This document shows, in pieces, positions 33,553 through 44,300 of a DNA stretch of 64,000 nucleotides. Every line of letters begins with the position of its first letter. The stretch's first letter is position 1. A program made the position numbers and the translations under genes. The stretch lies in the NCBI RefSeq assembly GCF_030504955.1, contig NZ_JAUKTR010000004.1, positions 186,001 through 250,000 on the forward strand, read 5' to 3'. The DNA comes from Peiella sedimenti. GTDB taxonomy: Bacteria > Pseudomonadota > Alphaproteobacteria > Caulobacterales > Caulobacteraceae. The notes under the pieces were generated by a model. That model had not been told where the DNA came from. It worked only from the letters and a program-made list of their open reading frames with translations, and did no database searches.

Positions 33553-34524
33553 TCAGGCGTTGATGCGCTGGAACGGCCCGTCAGGGCCGATGTTGACGGC
33601 GGAGGCGGCCACGCGGCGGGCGACGACGCGGGCCATGGGCGAGCCGTTGGCCCGAACGTAAAGGCCGTCGCCAAGAGCCTCCACCTGGGACACCAGGCGC
33701 TGGACGCGCTGGCGGTAGTGGGGGACGCCCTCATCGGTGTCGCCGTAGAGCGACCACAGCCGGCGCCAGTCCTGACAGTAGCCGGCGACCACCTGGCTGA
33801 AGCGGGCGACCTGCTGGGCGCCGGCGTCGCCGAGTTTCTTCGACGCCGCCTCCTGCTCCAGATCGTGCAGCACCTCGAACATGTCGGCGGGCGACAGGAC
33901 GCGGGCGATGTTGAAGCGCTCGGTCAGGACCTGGGCGTCCTTGGCCGGGTCGAAGGGAATGAAGCGCTCGGGCGCCTGTCCGGTTCGGGCCGCCTCGGCC
34001 ATGGCCCAGAAGTCGGCGCCGCCGGTGGTGTCGGCGACCAGATGCACCCGCAGCACGTCCGAGCGGTTCTCCACCCGGTGCATGCTCCAGTTGTCGATCA
34101 GCCAGGCCTCGCCAGGCGCCATGTGCGCCTCCTCGTCGGCGATGAAGAAGCGTACGCCGGGGTCGGTGACGATGGGGACGTGCAGGCGGACGCGCTGGAA
34201 CCAGTGGTAATTGATGTCCGTGTGCGGCGGCACCGTCGAGCCGGGCGCCAGCCGCATGAGGCGCGAGCGGCCCCAGACGACGCTGAACTGCGCCAGGATC
34301 TGGCGCACATAGGGCATCCGGGCCAGGTGGGGGGTGGGCGCCATGGGCCCGGCGAAGCCGTCGTTCTCCTGGCCGTCAACCGTGATCAGGCGCAGGGCGC
34401 TGTTGCCCGGAATCTGGTTGGGGTGCTCGGCCCAGGCGTCGGCGGGCGCGCTCGCGGCCTCTTCGGCCAGACGCGCGGCGTCGAACCGGAAGGGCAGCTT
34501 GATGAAGGGCGCCTTGAGCTTCAC
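33553..34524 (-). CDS. Aspartyl/asparaginyl beta-hydroxylase-like 2-oxoglutarate oxygenase
   Basis: A 323-residue protein whose N-terminal 165 residues form a cupin-type Fe(II)/2-oxoglutarate oxygenase: iron ligands His101 and Asp103 (PPHTDINYHW) and His149 (SMHRVENRS), and Arg159 for 2-oxoglutarate. A further 150-residue C-terminal helical domain is not part of the standard family. Substrate unknown. It is first in a two-gene unit with the sulfotransferase, so it may act on the same molecule. Confidence 0.82.
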   Translation of the reverse strand: MKLKAPFIKLPFRFDAARLAEEAASAPADAWAEHPNQIPGNSALRLITVDGQENDGFAGPMAPTPHLARMPYVRQILAQFSVVWGRSRLMRLAPGSTVPPHTDINYHWFQRVRLHVPIVTDPGVRFFIADEEAHMAPGEAWLIDNWSMHRVENRSDVLRVHLVADTTGGADFWAMAEAARTGQAPERFIPFDPAKDAQVLTERFNIARVLSPADMFEVLHDLEQEAASKKLGDAGAQQVARFSQVVAGYCQDWRRLWSLYGDTDEGVPHYRQRVQRLVSQVEALGDGLYVRANGSPMARVVARRVAASAVNIGPDGPFQRINA

Positions 34525-34580
34525 GCCGGTGTCTTCCCCCGAGGATGAGACAGGACTGTTATCGGCGGGCCCTCAGCCGG

Positions 34581-35297
34581 TCAAACGGGCGCATCGCCGC
34601 TCCAGCTCATCTGATGGCGGCCGCGCACGAAGCGAACGAAGGGAACGGCGCGGTCCGGCTGGCTCAGCCGCTCGCGCACCTCGCCGATGACGAAGCGGGT
34701 GATGGCCGGCAGGTCCAGCTCGCCGGTCTGGTCGAGAGGAACCCAGGCGATCTCGTCCAGCTCTCCGGCGCCCTGGGTGGGCGCGTCGTCAAGCAGGCTC
34801 CCGGCGTCGGCCATGAAGAAGCGGGCGTCGAAGCGACGGGTGCGGCCCGGCGGGGTGATGGCCCTGGCGACGTACCGCAGAGGTTGGAGGTGGGGCAGGG
34901 CGCCCAGGGCGCGGAAGCCGCGCCAGGGCCCGGCGACGACGGCGGGCGGGGCCTTGCGGGCCAGGAGCAGGCCCGTCTCCTCCCACGTCTCGCGCACGGC
35001 GGCCAGCATGAGGGCGCGGGCTCGGTGCGGCGGGACCTCCGACGACAGCAGGGCGAGCGAGGCCGGGTCGGGATCGCCGGCGTGCGGGCAGCGAAAATCG
35101 GAGCGATCAAGACGCCCGCCGGGGAAGACCCACTTGGAGGCCATGAAGACGTGTCCGGCTGCGCGTCGACCCATCAGCACCGCGGGATGCTTACCCCGGC
35201 GCACCAGGATCAGGGTGGCGGCGTCCTTGGGCCTGAGGCGGGCGGCGGTGCGCGGCGCGTCGGCCAGATCAGCGGCGGGATCGAAGGGCTCGGCCAT
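34581..35297 (-). CDS. Nudix hydrolase
   Basis: A 238-residue Nudix protein. The box is split by an insertion after GGRLDRSDF and completes as RETWEETGLLL, preceded by WVFPGGRLD. It resembles the larger NUDT7/19-type hydrolases, which often cleave CoA or nucleoside diphosphate derivatives; specificity is unknown. AGAGGG precedes ATG 35297. It begins 34 bases after the smc stop, so it may be co-transcribed with smc. Confidence 0.85.
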   Translation of the reverse strand: MAEPFDPAADLADAPRTAARLRPKDAATLILVRRGKHPAVLMGRRAAGHVFMASKWVFPGGRLDRSDFRCPHAGDPDPASLALLSSEVPPHRARALMLAAVRETWEETGLLLARKAPPAVVAGPWRGFRALGALPHLQPLRYVARAITPPGRTRRFDARFFMADAGSLLDDAPTQGAGELDEIAWVPLDQTGELDLPAITRFVIGEVRERLSQPDRAVPFVRFVRGRHQMSWSGDAPV

Positions 35298-35331
35298 GGG
35301 CGGCCCTCTTAACACCGACGAGGCGGGAGTC

Positions 35332-38300
35332 TCATTCGGCCGCCAGGGCCTCTGCCTGACGCAGGTCGACGCTGACCAGTTGTGAGACGCCCCGCTCGGG
35401 CATGGTGACGCCGTAGAGGCGGTCCATCCGGCTCATGGTCACGGGGTTGTGGGTTATGACGATGAAGCGCGTGTCGGTGCGCTCGCGCATCTCCTCCAGC
35501 ATGCGGCAGAAACGGTCCACGTTGGCGTCGTCGAGCGGGGCGTCCACCTCGTCCAGCACGCAAACGGGGGCCGGATTGGCCAGGAAGACGGCGAAGATCA
35601 GGGCGGTGGCGGTCAGGGCCTGCTCGCCGCCGGACATGAGGCTCATGACCGCGAGACGCTTGCCGGGCGGGCAGGCGTAGATCTCGAGCCCGGCTTCCAG
35701 CGGATCGTCGCTCTCGACCAGCTTGAGCTCGGCCTGGCCGCCGCCGAACAGGGCCCCGAACAGGCTCTGGAAGTTGGCGTTGATCACGTCGAAGGCGGCC
35801 ACCAGTCGCTGGCGGCCCTCGGCGTTCAGCTCGTCGATGGCGTCGCGCAGCTTGGCGATGGCGCCGGTCAGGTCGGACCGCTCCTCGCGCATGGCCTGAA
35901 GGCGGGTCTGGTACTCGGCGGACTCCTCCTCGGCGCGAAGGTTCACCGGCCCCAGCGCCTCGCGATCCCGCTCCAGCGAGCGCAGCAGGGTCTCGGCGGC
36001 GTCGGCGTCGGGCGGGGCGGCGATGGCTTCGGCGTCGAGTTTCTGGCGGAGGGCGTCGGGGCTCATCTGCACAGTGTCGCGCAGGGCCCGCTCCACCTGT
36101 TCCAGGCGCTGTTCCTCGGCCTCGGCGCGGGCGGCGATCCCCGCGCGGCTCTCACGGGCGGCCGAGGCGGCGGCTTCGGCGGCGCGGGCCGATCGGTCGG
36201 CGTCGCCCGCGGCGGTCTCAGCCACGGACACGGCGTCGGCGGCGGCCTGCTTGCGCGCCTCGGCCTGGCTGAGCCCATCCAGCAGGGCCTGGCGGCGCGC
36301 CTCGAAGGCGTCGGGGCGCGAAGCGGCTTCCAGATGGGCCGCGGCGGCCTTCTCCAGATCGCGCTCCAGCCCCTCGATGCGGGCGCGGGCGGTCTGGCGG
36401 CGGCGGGTCCAGTCGGCGTGGTCGTGCTTCAGCGAGGTCAGGCGGCGCTCGCGGGCGGCGGCTTCGCGGCGTTCGTCCTCCAGCTGGTTTCGCGCGGTCT
36501 GGGCGGCCTGCCGCGCCTCGGCCGCGGCGGCGCGGGCCTCGTCCTGGGCGCGGATCAGCGGCTCCAGCGCCTCGTCGCCCGCATCGATGTCGCCCAGGGC
36601 GTCGGCGGCGGCGCCTGCCTCCTCGGCCTCGGCTGCGAGGCGGGCCAGCAGGTCGTCGGCGGCCTGGATGCGGGCCAGCAGGCGATCCTGGGCGACCGCG
36701 GCGGCGTCGAGATCGCGGCGGGCCTGAGCGGCGCTGCGTTCAGCGTCGGGCAGGGCGCGGCGGGCGTCGCGCACGGCGGCTTCGGCGATTTGCAGGGCCT
36801 GGGCCGCTTCGGCCTGGGTGCGGCGGGCGTCGTCGAGCGCGGGCTTCAGCGCATCAATACGGGTCTCCAGCTCCTCCAGCCGGGTGCGCTGGGCCAGGCG
36901 TACGGCGGCGGGACGCGGGGCCTCGGCGCGGGCGACGAAGCCGTCCCAGCGGAAGAGGTCGCCCTGCATCGTGACCAGCCGGGCGCCGACCGGCAGGGAC
37001 CGGGCGAGGGAAGGCGCCTGGGCCGCGTCCGCCACCCCGACCCAGGCCAGGCGCGCCGCCAGCTGCGTCGGGGCCTGCACATGGGCCGACAGGGGTTCGA
37101 CGCCGGCGGGGAAGGGGCAGGGCTGAACCTGGGCGCCGGCCCAGTGCAGGGGCGCTGCAGAATCCAGCCCGGCGTCCACATCATCGCCCAGAGCGGCGGC
37201 GAGGGCGGCCTCATACCCCTTGCCGGGCTTGAGCTGGTCCAGCACGGGCGCCGCCTCGCCAGCGGGGCGGGACAGCAACTGAGCCAGGCCGCGGGCCTCG
37301 GCCTGGAGGCCGTTCAGCTGGTCTTCGGCGGATCGGGCGGCCTGACGGGCCTCAGCCTCGTGCTGTCGGGCGGAGATCAGGGCCTGTTCGGCCGCTTCGG
37401 CGGCGGCGCGCGCGGCCGCCAGCGCCTGGTCGGCGGCCTCGGCGCGCTGCTGATGCGGGGTGAGGGCCTCGGCGTCCGCCTCGCCCAGATTGCGGCGCTC
37501 GGCCGCGGCGCGGTCGGCGGCGGCGCGGGCCTGCTCGGCGCGGCGGCGAATCTGCTCAGCCTGGGCCAGGGCCGCCTGACGGGTGGCGCGGGCCTCGGCC
37601 AAGGCGACGGTGGCGGCCTCCAGCGCCCGGTCAGCTTCGGTCGAAGCCCTGGCGGCGTCCTCTGCGGCGGTCTGGAGGCGCGGCGCGTTGTCGGGCGCGG
37701 CGGCGATCTCCTGCTCGAGCTGGTCGATCAGTCGGGCAAGGCGCTCCACCTGGGAGGAGGCGTCCTCGTCGGCGGCGGTCTCGCGCTCAAGGTCCGAGGC
37801 GATGCGGGCCTTGTCGGCGGCAAGCCGGTCAAGTTCGGCCTGGGCCTGGGCCTCGTCCATGGCCAGGCGATCTCGCTCGATGATGGCGCGGTTGAGCAGG
37901 GCGGTGGCGACGGCGTCCTCCTCGCGCGCGGGCTTGAGCGCCTCGGAGGCCGTGATGGCGGCCGCGGCGGCTTTGGCCGAGGCGGCGGCGGTCTGCTCCA
38001 CCTCGCGCGTGGCCTGATCCAGCTCGGCGCGAGCGGTCTCCAGCGCCTGTGCGGCGTCGGCCCAGCGCGCGTAGACGAGCGCCGATTGCAGGCCCCTGAT
38101 CTCGGCGGATATGCGCCGATAGCGTTCAGCGTGACGTCCCTCGCGCTTGAGGCGCGACAGCTGGCTTTCCAGCTCGCCGGCGATGTCGTCCAGCCGCGAC
38201 AGGTTGGTCTCGGCGGCCCGCAGACGCAGCTCGGCCTCGTGCCTGCGGGTGTGCAGGCCGGACACGCCGCCGGCCTCTTCCAGGATGCGGCGCCGGTTCT

Positions 38301-38772
38301 GAGGCTTGGCGGCGATCAGCTCGCTGATCTGGCCCTGACGCACCAGGGCGGGCGAGTTGGCCCCGGTGGAGGCGTCGGCAAACAGCAGCTGGACGTCGCG
38401 TAAGCGCACCTCCTTGCCGTTGACGCGGTAGGTGGAGCCCTGGCCCCGGTCGATGCGGCGCGAGACCTCAAGCACCGGCGCGTCAGTGAAGGGTTGGGGC
38501 GCCCGATGGCGGGCGTTGTCGATGGTCAGGATGACCTCGGCGTGGCTGCGCGCGGGGCGTTGCGACGCGCCGGCGAAGATCACGTCGTCCATGCCCTGGC
38601 CGCGCAGGGCCTTGGCGCTGTTGGCCCCCATGACCCAGCGCAGGCCTTCCAGCACGTTGGACTTGCCGCAGCCGTTCGGCCCCACCACGCCCGTCAGACC
38701 GGGTTCGATCAGGAACTCCGTCGGATCGACGAAGGACTTGAAGCCCGACAGACGCAGCCGGAGGAAGTCCAT
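35332..38772 (-). CDS. smc: Chromosome segregation ATPase SMC
   Basis: An 1146-residue SMC protein. Walker A is GPNGCGKS (31-38); coiled-coil arms of Ala/Glu/Arg-rich heptads flank a hinge near residues 500-630; the C-terminal head has the LMSGGEQALTATALIFA signature and Walker B VCVLDEVDAPLDD. It forms a ring that compacts and separates chromosomes with ScpA and ScpB, which are not in this window. The start lies seven bases after the DsbA-like gene. Confidence 0.96.
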   Translation of the reverse strand: MDFLRLRLSGFKSFVDPTEFLIEPGLTGVVGPNGCGKSNVLEGLRWVMGANSAKALRGQGMDDVIFAGASQRPARSHAEVILTIDNARHRAPQPFTDAPVLEVSRRIDRGQGSTYRVNGKEVRLRDVQLLFADASTGANSPALVRQGQISELIAAKPQNRRRILEEAGGVSGLHTRRHEAELRLRAAETNLSRLDDIAGELESQLSRLKREGRHAERYRRISAEIRGLQSALVYARWADAAQALETARAELDQATREVEQTAAASAKAAAAAITASEALKPAREEDAVATALLNRAIIERDRLAMDEAQAQAELDRLAADKARIASDLERETAADEDASSQVERLARLIDQLEQEIAAAPDNAPRLQTAAEDAARASTEADRALEAATVALAEARATRQAALAQAEQIRRRAEQARAAADRAAAERRNLGEADAEALTPHQQRAEAADQALAAARAAAEAAEQALISARQHEAEARQAARSAEDQLNGLQAEARGLAQLLSRPAGEAAPVLDQLKPGKGYEAALAAALGDDVDAGLDSAAPLHWAGAQVQPCPFPAGVEPLSAHVQAPTQLAARLAWVGVADAAQAPSLARSLPVGARLVTMQGDLFRWDGFVARAEAPRPAAVRLAQRTRLEELETRIDALKPALDDARRTQAEAAQALQIAEAAVRDARRALPDAERSAAQARRDLDAAAVAQDRLLARIQAADDLLARLAAEAEEAGAAADALGDIDAGDEALEPLIRAQDEARAAAAEARQAAQTARNQLEDERREAAARERRLTSLKHDHADWTRRRQTARARIEGLERDLEKAAAAHLEAASRPDAFEARRQALLDGLSQAEARKQAAADAVSVAETAAGDADRSARAAEAAASAARESRAGIAARAEAEEQRLEQVERALRDTVQMSPDALRQKLDAEAIAAPPDADAAETLLRSLERDREALGPVNLRAEEESAEYQTRLQAMREERSDLTGAIAKLRDAIDELNAEGRQRLVAAFDVINANFQSLFGALFGGGQAELKLVESDDPLEAGLEIYACPPGKRLAVMSLMSGGEQALTATALIFAVFLANPAPVCVLDEVDAPLDDANVDRFCRMLEEMRERTDTRFIVITHNPVTMSRMDRLYGVTMPERGVSQLVSVDLRQAEALAAE

Positions 38773-38779
38773 CTGGGCG

Positions 38780-39394
38780 TCAGCGGCCCCGCAGCAGGGG
38801 GTCGATCACGGCGGCCAGCTGCGCGAGGGACTGCTCACCCTCCAGGGTGCGCCCGTTGATGACGAAAGTGGGAGTGCTGAGAATTCCGGCCGCCTCGGCG
38901 GCTTCCAGCCGGCCCACCAGGGCGCGGATCTGAGCCTGGTCGTCCACGCAGGCGCGCACCTGGGCCTCGGACAAGCCGCCCGCGGCCCCCGCGCCGATCA
39001 GCCACGGCCCGGCGGAGCCGGAGGCGTAATAGGCCGCCTGGCCCCGGAACAGACTGCCGATGACGTCGAAATAGCGCTCGGCCGGAGCGCAGCGCGCCAC
39101 CAGGGCGCCCGCCGCGGACATATCGCCGGGATCCGTCAGGAACTCGCGATACACGAAGCGAACCCGGCCGGTGTCGATGTAGCGGGCCTTGAAGGCCGGG
39201 AAGACCTGGTTGTGCCAGTTGGCGCAGTGCGGGCAGGTGACCGAGGCGTACTCGATCACGGTCACCGGCGCATCCGCGCGGCCCAGCACGCGGTCGTCGC
39301 TTCGGATGGCCGAGGCCTGGGCCAGGGCGTCGCCGCCCAGGCCCAGCGTCAGCCCCGCGGCGAGCGCAAGACTGAGAAGGGCGCGCCGCAGCAT
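38780..39394 (-). CDS. Periplasmic DsbA-family thiol-disulfide protein
   Basis: A 204-residue exported thioredoxin-fold protein: Sec signal to about residue 26 (LALAAGLTLGLGGDALAQA), then VTVIEYASVTCPHCANW with redox Cys54-Cys57, and a cis-Pro loop STPTFVING. The CPHC centre is typical of oxidising DsbA proteins. It is a tandem paralogue of the next gene upstream and is followed by smc. Confidence 0.9.
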   Translation of the reverse strand: MLRRALLSLALAAGLTLGLGGDALAQASAIRSDDRVLGRADAPVTVIEYASVTCPHCANWHNQVFPAFKARYIDTGRVRFVYREFLTDPGDMSAAGALVARCAPAERYFDVIGSLFRGQAAYYASGSAGPWLIGAGAAGGLSEAQVRACVDDQAQIRALVGRLEAAEAAGILSTPTFVINGRTLEGEQSLAQLAAVIDPLLRGR

Positions 39395-39402
39395 GTCCCG
39401 CC

Positions 39403-40026
39403 TTAGCCCTGCTGAGCCAGAAGCGGATCAATGACCCGCTCGAGGTTCGCCATGGATGAGTCCTGCACCGCTTCGCCGTTGACGTAGAAGGCGGGCGTGC
39501 CGGTGACCCCGGCGGCGATGGCGGCCTGGGTCCGCTCTTCGAACGCCGCAATGGCGTCCTCGTCGCTGACGCAGCGCTGGAACTCCTGCTCGTTCATACC
39601 CACCGAGCGGGCGATGTTCAGCAGCGAGTCGCGCGGGTTGGTCCCGGCCTGCCAGTCGGCCTGGCTGCGGAAGATGGCGTCCACCACCTCGAAGTAACGC
39701 TCCTCGCCCGCGCAGCGCGCCAGCAGGAAGCCGGCGGCGGCCACGGGGGCCGGGGCGGTGGGGAACTCGCGGAAGACGTACTTCACCTTGCCGGTGTCCA
39801 CGTACTTGCGCTTGAACTCGGGCCAGACGGTCTCATTCCAGGCGGCGCAGTGGCCGCAGGTGACCGAGGCGTACTCCACCACGGTGACGGCGGCGTTGTC
39901 GTTGCCGAGCGTCATGTCGCCCTCGGCCGAGGCGGCGGCGCCCCCGTTGCCGTTGCAGGCGGCCAGCGCCAGGGCGCCGGTCACGGCGGCGGCGGCGATG
40001 AAGGTGCGGCGAAGAAGGGCGTTCAT
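39403..40026 (-). CDS. Lipoprotein DsbA-family thiol-disulfide protein
   Basis: A 207-residue paralogue of the protein at 38780, anchored as a lipoprotein (LALAAC, Cys24). The redox site is CGHC (Cys57, Cys60) instead of CPHC, and the cis-Pro loop is GTPAFYVNG. In disulfide enzymes the residues between the cysteines set the redox potential, so the two copies probably differ in activity or partner. The two genes are eight bases apart. ATG 40026 gives the lipoprotein signal. Confidence 0.9.
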   Translation of the reverse strand: MNALLRRTFIAAAAVTGALALAACNGNGGAAASAEGDMTLGNDNAAVTVVEYASVTCGHCAAWNETVWPEFKRKYVDTGKVKYVFREFPTAPAPVAAAGFLLARCAGEERYFEVVDAIFRSQADWQAGTNPRDSLLNIARSVGMNEQEFQRCVSDEDAIAAFEERTQAAIAAGVTGTPAFYVNGEAVQDSSMANLERVIDPLLAQQG

Positions 40027-40149
40027 GGACGTCTCCAGACGGCTGACCTGAAAAGATGCCGCGATTCCCCCGTCGCCGGATGCGGCAGCACAAGGTTGGA
40101 CCAACCTTTACGGCGGACGTTTGTCAATGCGCGAGGTTGGCGCGGCGGC

Positions 40150-42039
40150 CTAGGCCATTTCCGCCAGGGCCTCCTCGGCGGCCATCCAGTCGGTCTCGGC
40201 GGCGGCGAGAGCGTCCGCGGCGGCCTGGCGGCGGCGCGTCAGGTCGGGCAGGCGCCCGGCGTCTTTCCGCGCCGCCTCGACCAGCTCTGCATCGAGATGG
40301 GCAAGATCGGCCGCCAGCTGAGCCATCCGCCTTTCGGCCTTTTCGGCGGCGTGGCGCAGGGTGGACTTGGATTTCTGCGGACCGGCCGGTCGACTGGGCG
40401 AAGGGCCGGGGGTCGCCGCGGCCGCAGGGGGCGGCGCCTCCTCCACGACCTGGCGAGGGCGGCTGCCGGCGGCGCGGGCGCGTTCGATGACGAAGCGGGC
40501 GTAGTCGTCCATGTCGCCCTCGAAGGGCTGCACGGTTCCGTCCGCCGCCAGCCACAGGCGGTCGGCGACCAGCTCCATCAGGCTGCGGTCGTGGGTGATC
40601 AGGATGACCGCGCCGGTGTAGTCGTTCAACGCATCCAGCAGGGCCCGGCGGCTGTCGATGTCCAGGTGGTTGGTGGGCTCGTCCAGGATCAGGACGTGGG
40701 GCGCCTCCATGGCCACGAGGTTGAGCAGCAGGCGCGCGCGTTCGCCGCCGGACAGATCCTCGACGCGGGTCTCCTGCTTCTCGAAGGGCAAACCCCACTG
40801 GGCCAGACGCGAGCGGCGGCTGCTCTCGGAGGCGTCGGGCATGGCGCGCCGCACGATGATCAGCGGCGTGTCGTCCGGGTCCATGGCCTCGATCTGGTGC
40901 TGGTGGAACCAGCCCACCCGCATCTTGCCGTCGCGGTGGAGCTCGCCCTCGGACACCTTGAGGGCGCCGGCGATCATCTTGGCGAAGGTGGACTTGCCCG
41001 CGCCGTTGACGCCCAGAAGGCCGATGCGGTCGTCCACGTCCATGCGCAGGTTGAGGCGGCGCAGAACCGGCGCACCGCCATAGCCGACGGACGCTCGCTC
41101 CAGACGGATCAGGGGCGGGGCCAGGGGGCGCTGGGGCGAGGGCAGGGTGAAGGGGGCGACGCGCTCCTCCGGCGGCAGCTCGATGCGCTGCATCTTCTCC
41201 AGACGTTTCACGCGCGACTGCGCCTGGGCGGCCTTGGAGGCCTTGGCCTTGAAGCGGTCGATGAAGGACTGCAGGTGGGCCCGCTCGGCCTCCTGCTTAG
41301 TGCGCGTGGCCTCCAGCAGGCGCAGCTTCTCGGCGCGGGCCTTCTCGAAGGCGTCGTAGCCGCCGGTGTAGAGCTCCATCCTGCGGTTCGCCAGGTGCAG
41401 GATGTGGGTGCACGAGGCGTTCAGCAGCTCGCGGTCGTGGCTGATGATCAGGGCGGTGTGCGGGTACTTGCGAAGGCGCGCCTCGAGCCACAGGGCGCCC
41501 TCGAGGTCGAGAAAGTTGGTCGGCTCGTCCAGCAGCAGCAGGTCGGGCTCGGCGAACAGGGCGGCCGCCAGGGCCACGCGCATGCGCCAGCCGCCCGAGA
41601 ACTCGGCCATGGGGCGGGCCAGGTCGTCCTGGGAAAAGCCCAGGCCTACGAGGATTTCGGCCGCGCGCGAGGGAGCGGCGTCGGCGTCGATCTCGATCAG
41701 GCGGCTCCAGATCTCGCCCATCTCCTCGGGCGCGGCGGTCTCCAGCCGGGTGAGCAGGCCGTGGCGCTCGGCGTCGGCCTCGAGCACGGTGTCGAGCAGG
41801 CAGACGGGCGTGGCCGGATGCTCCTGATCCACCGAGGCGACGCGGGCGGTCTTGGGCAGGCTGATCTCGTCGTCACCCCCGGCCTGAAGCTTGCCCAGGA
41901 TCAGGCTGAACAGGGTGGACTTGCCGACGCCATTGCGACCGACCACGCCCACCTTGGCGCCAGGCGGGATCGCCGCCGACGCCTTTTCGAAGAAGCGTCG
42001 GCCCCAGGCGTCGAAGGTGAGATCCCTGATCTGGAGCAT
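40150..42039 (-). CDS. ABC-F family ATPase
   Basis: A 629-residue soluble protein with two ABC domains and no membrane part: first Walker A GRNGVGKS, signature FSGGWRMR, Walker B LLLLDEPTNFLD; second GVNGAGKS, LSGGERAR, ILDEPTNHLD. The ABC-F linker lies between (about 235-300) and a Lys/Ala-rich coiled-coil tail at the end. The family acts on the ribosome; this one is of the general Uup/YheS group. ATG 42039 is preceded by a possible TTG one codon earlier. Confidence 0.9.
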   Translation of the reverse strand: MLQIRDLTFDAWGRRFFEKASAAIPPGAKVGVVGRNGVGKSTLFSLILGKLQAGGDDEISLPKTARVASVDQEHPATPVCLLDTVLEADAERHGLLTRLETAAPEEMGEIWSRLIEIDADAAPSRAAEILVGLGFSQDDLARPMAEFSGGWRMRVALAAALFAEPDLLLLDEPTNFLDLEGALWLEARLRKYPHTALIISHDRELLNASCTHILHLANRRMELYTGGYDAFEKARAEKLRLLEATRTKQEAERAHLQSFIDRFKAKASKAAQAQSRVKRLEKMQRIELPPEERVAPFTLPSPQRPLAPPLIRLERASVGYGGAPVLRRLNLRMDVDDRIGLLGVNGAGKSTFAKMIAGALKVSEGELHRDGKMRVGWFHQHQIEAMDPDDTPLIIVRRAMPDASESSRRSRLAQWGLPFEKQETRVEDLSGGERARLLLNLVAMEAPHVLILDEPTNHLDIDSRRALLDALNDYTGAVILITHDRSLMELVADRLWLAADGTVQPFEGDMDDYARFVIERARAAGSRPRQVVEEAPPPAAAATPGPSPSRPAGPQKSKSTLRHAAEKAERRMAQLAADLAHLDAELVEAARKDAGRLPDLTRRRQAAADALAAAETDWMAAEEALAEMA

Positions 42040-42125
42040 CAATCGTTACGGGTGTTGGAAACGGGAGAGGGCGCCGCTATAAGCCCGCGACCCCGAAACC
42101 GCCAAACCGCTGGTGATCCTTTTCC

Positions 42126-42545
42126 ATGACCGAACGCACCTTCTCCATCATCAAGCCCGACGCCACCGAGCGGAACCTGACCGGCAAGATCAACGCCGTC
42201 ATCGAGGACGCCGGCCTGCGCATCGTCGCCCAGCGCCGCATCCGCATGACGGACGCCCAAGCCAAGAAGTTCTATGAGGTCCACGCCGAGCGCCCCTTCT
42301 ACGGCGAGCTGGTCGAATTCATGACCTCCGGACCCGTCGTGGTTCAGGTGCTGGAAGGCGACAACGCCGTGGCCCGCTACCGCGAAGTCATGGGCGCCAC
42401 CAATCCGGAACAGGCCGCCGACGGCACCATCCGCAAGCTGTTCGCCAAGAACGTCGGCGAGAACTCGGTGCACGGTTCGGACTCGGCCGAGAACGCCAAG
42501 ATCGAGATCGCCCAATTCTTCACGGATGATCAGATCGTCGGCTAA
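42126..42545 (+). CDS. ndk: Nucleoside diphosphate kinase
   Basis: A 139-residue NDK that equilibrates nucleoside di- and triphosphates. Signature [17 protein letters not shown] at the start and the phosphohistidine His116 in NSVHGSDS. Full family length. It is divergent from the ABC-F gene with an 86-base gap and followed by a terminator. Confidence 0.97.
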   Translation: MTERTFSIIKPDATERNLTGKINAVIEDAGLRIVAQRRIRMTDAQAKKFYEVHAERPFYGELVEFMTSGPVVVQVLEGDNAVARYREVMGATNPEQAADGTIRKLFAKNVGENSVHGSDSAENAKIEIAQFFTDDQIVG

Positions 42546-42571
42546 GCGCCGGTTTCGATTGTGAAATGAAT

Positions 42572-42605
42572 GAGGCCCTCGGGAGCGATCCTGGGGGTCT
42601 TTTTC
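42572..42605 (+). terminator. Rho-independent terminator after ndk
   Basis: GAGGCCCTCGG pairs with CCTGGGGGTCT (with some G:T pairs) around GAGCGAT, followed by TTTTT. The U-tract reaches the stop codon of convergent purN, so the same hairpin may also end purN transcripts. Confidence 0.7.
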
Positions 42606-43184
42606 ATGCCGGAAGCGTCCGCACGAAGTCCGCCAGCACCGCAGGATAGAGCCTGTGCTCCTGCTCCAGCACGCGGGCGGCGAGGGTCTCGGGCGTGTCG
42701 CCGTCGAGCACCGGCACGCGGGCCTGGCCGAGGATTTCTCCGGCGTCGACCTCGTCGATGACCAGATGGACGGTGCAGCCGGCCTCAGGGTCGCCGGCCT
42801 CAAGGGCGCGGGCGTGGGTGTGCAGCCCGGGATATTTCGGAAGCAGGCTGGGGTGGATGTTCAGCATCCGGCCGGACCAGCGCCCCACCAGCCAGGGGGT
42901 CAAAAGGCGCATGTAGCCCGCCAGGGCCACGACCTCGATGCCGTGGTCGGTCAGGGCCAGATGGATCGCCGCCTCGTGGGCCTGGCGGTCCTTGCCGAAG
43001 GGGCGGTGGTCGATGACGAGGGTCGGCACGCCCGCGGCGCGCGCCTTTTCGAGGCCGCCCGCCTCGGCATTGTTCGACAGCACCAGCGCGATTTCCGCCG
43101 GGTAGGCGGGGTCCTGAGCGGCGCGGATCAGGGCGGCCATGTTCGAGCCGCCGCCGGAGATGAGGACGGCGACGCGCGCGCGGC

Positions 43185-43188
<4 letters not shown>
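42604..43188 (-). CDS. purN: Phosphoribosylglycinamide formyltransferase
   Basis: A 194-residue GART using 10-formyl-THF in purine synthesis. Catalytic Asn110, His112 ([11 protein letters not shown]) and Asp148 (DEVDAGEI) are present, with the phosphate loop ISGGGSNM at the start. Its ATG overlaps the purM stop (ATGA), giving the purM-purN operon common in proteobacteria. Confidence 0.96.
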
Positions 43189-44222
<1,034 letters not shown>

Positions 44223-44300
44223 CGGGCGCCTGAAAAGCCGGTGGGAATCTCGCGCGCGCTCTTGCCACGGCGGCGCGGCGCGAGGCTATAGCTAGCGCCC

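Noticed and set aside
35449-38403. A nearly 1000-codon plus-strand open frame opposite smc
   Set aside because: It is antisense to a clear, full-length SMC gene, has Gly/Arg/Ala-rich low-complexity translation and no domain; long antisense frames are expected in DNA with this GC bias.
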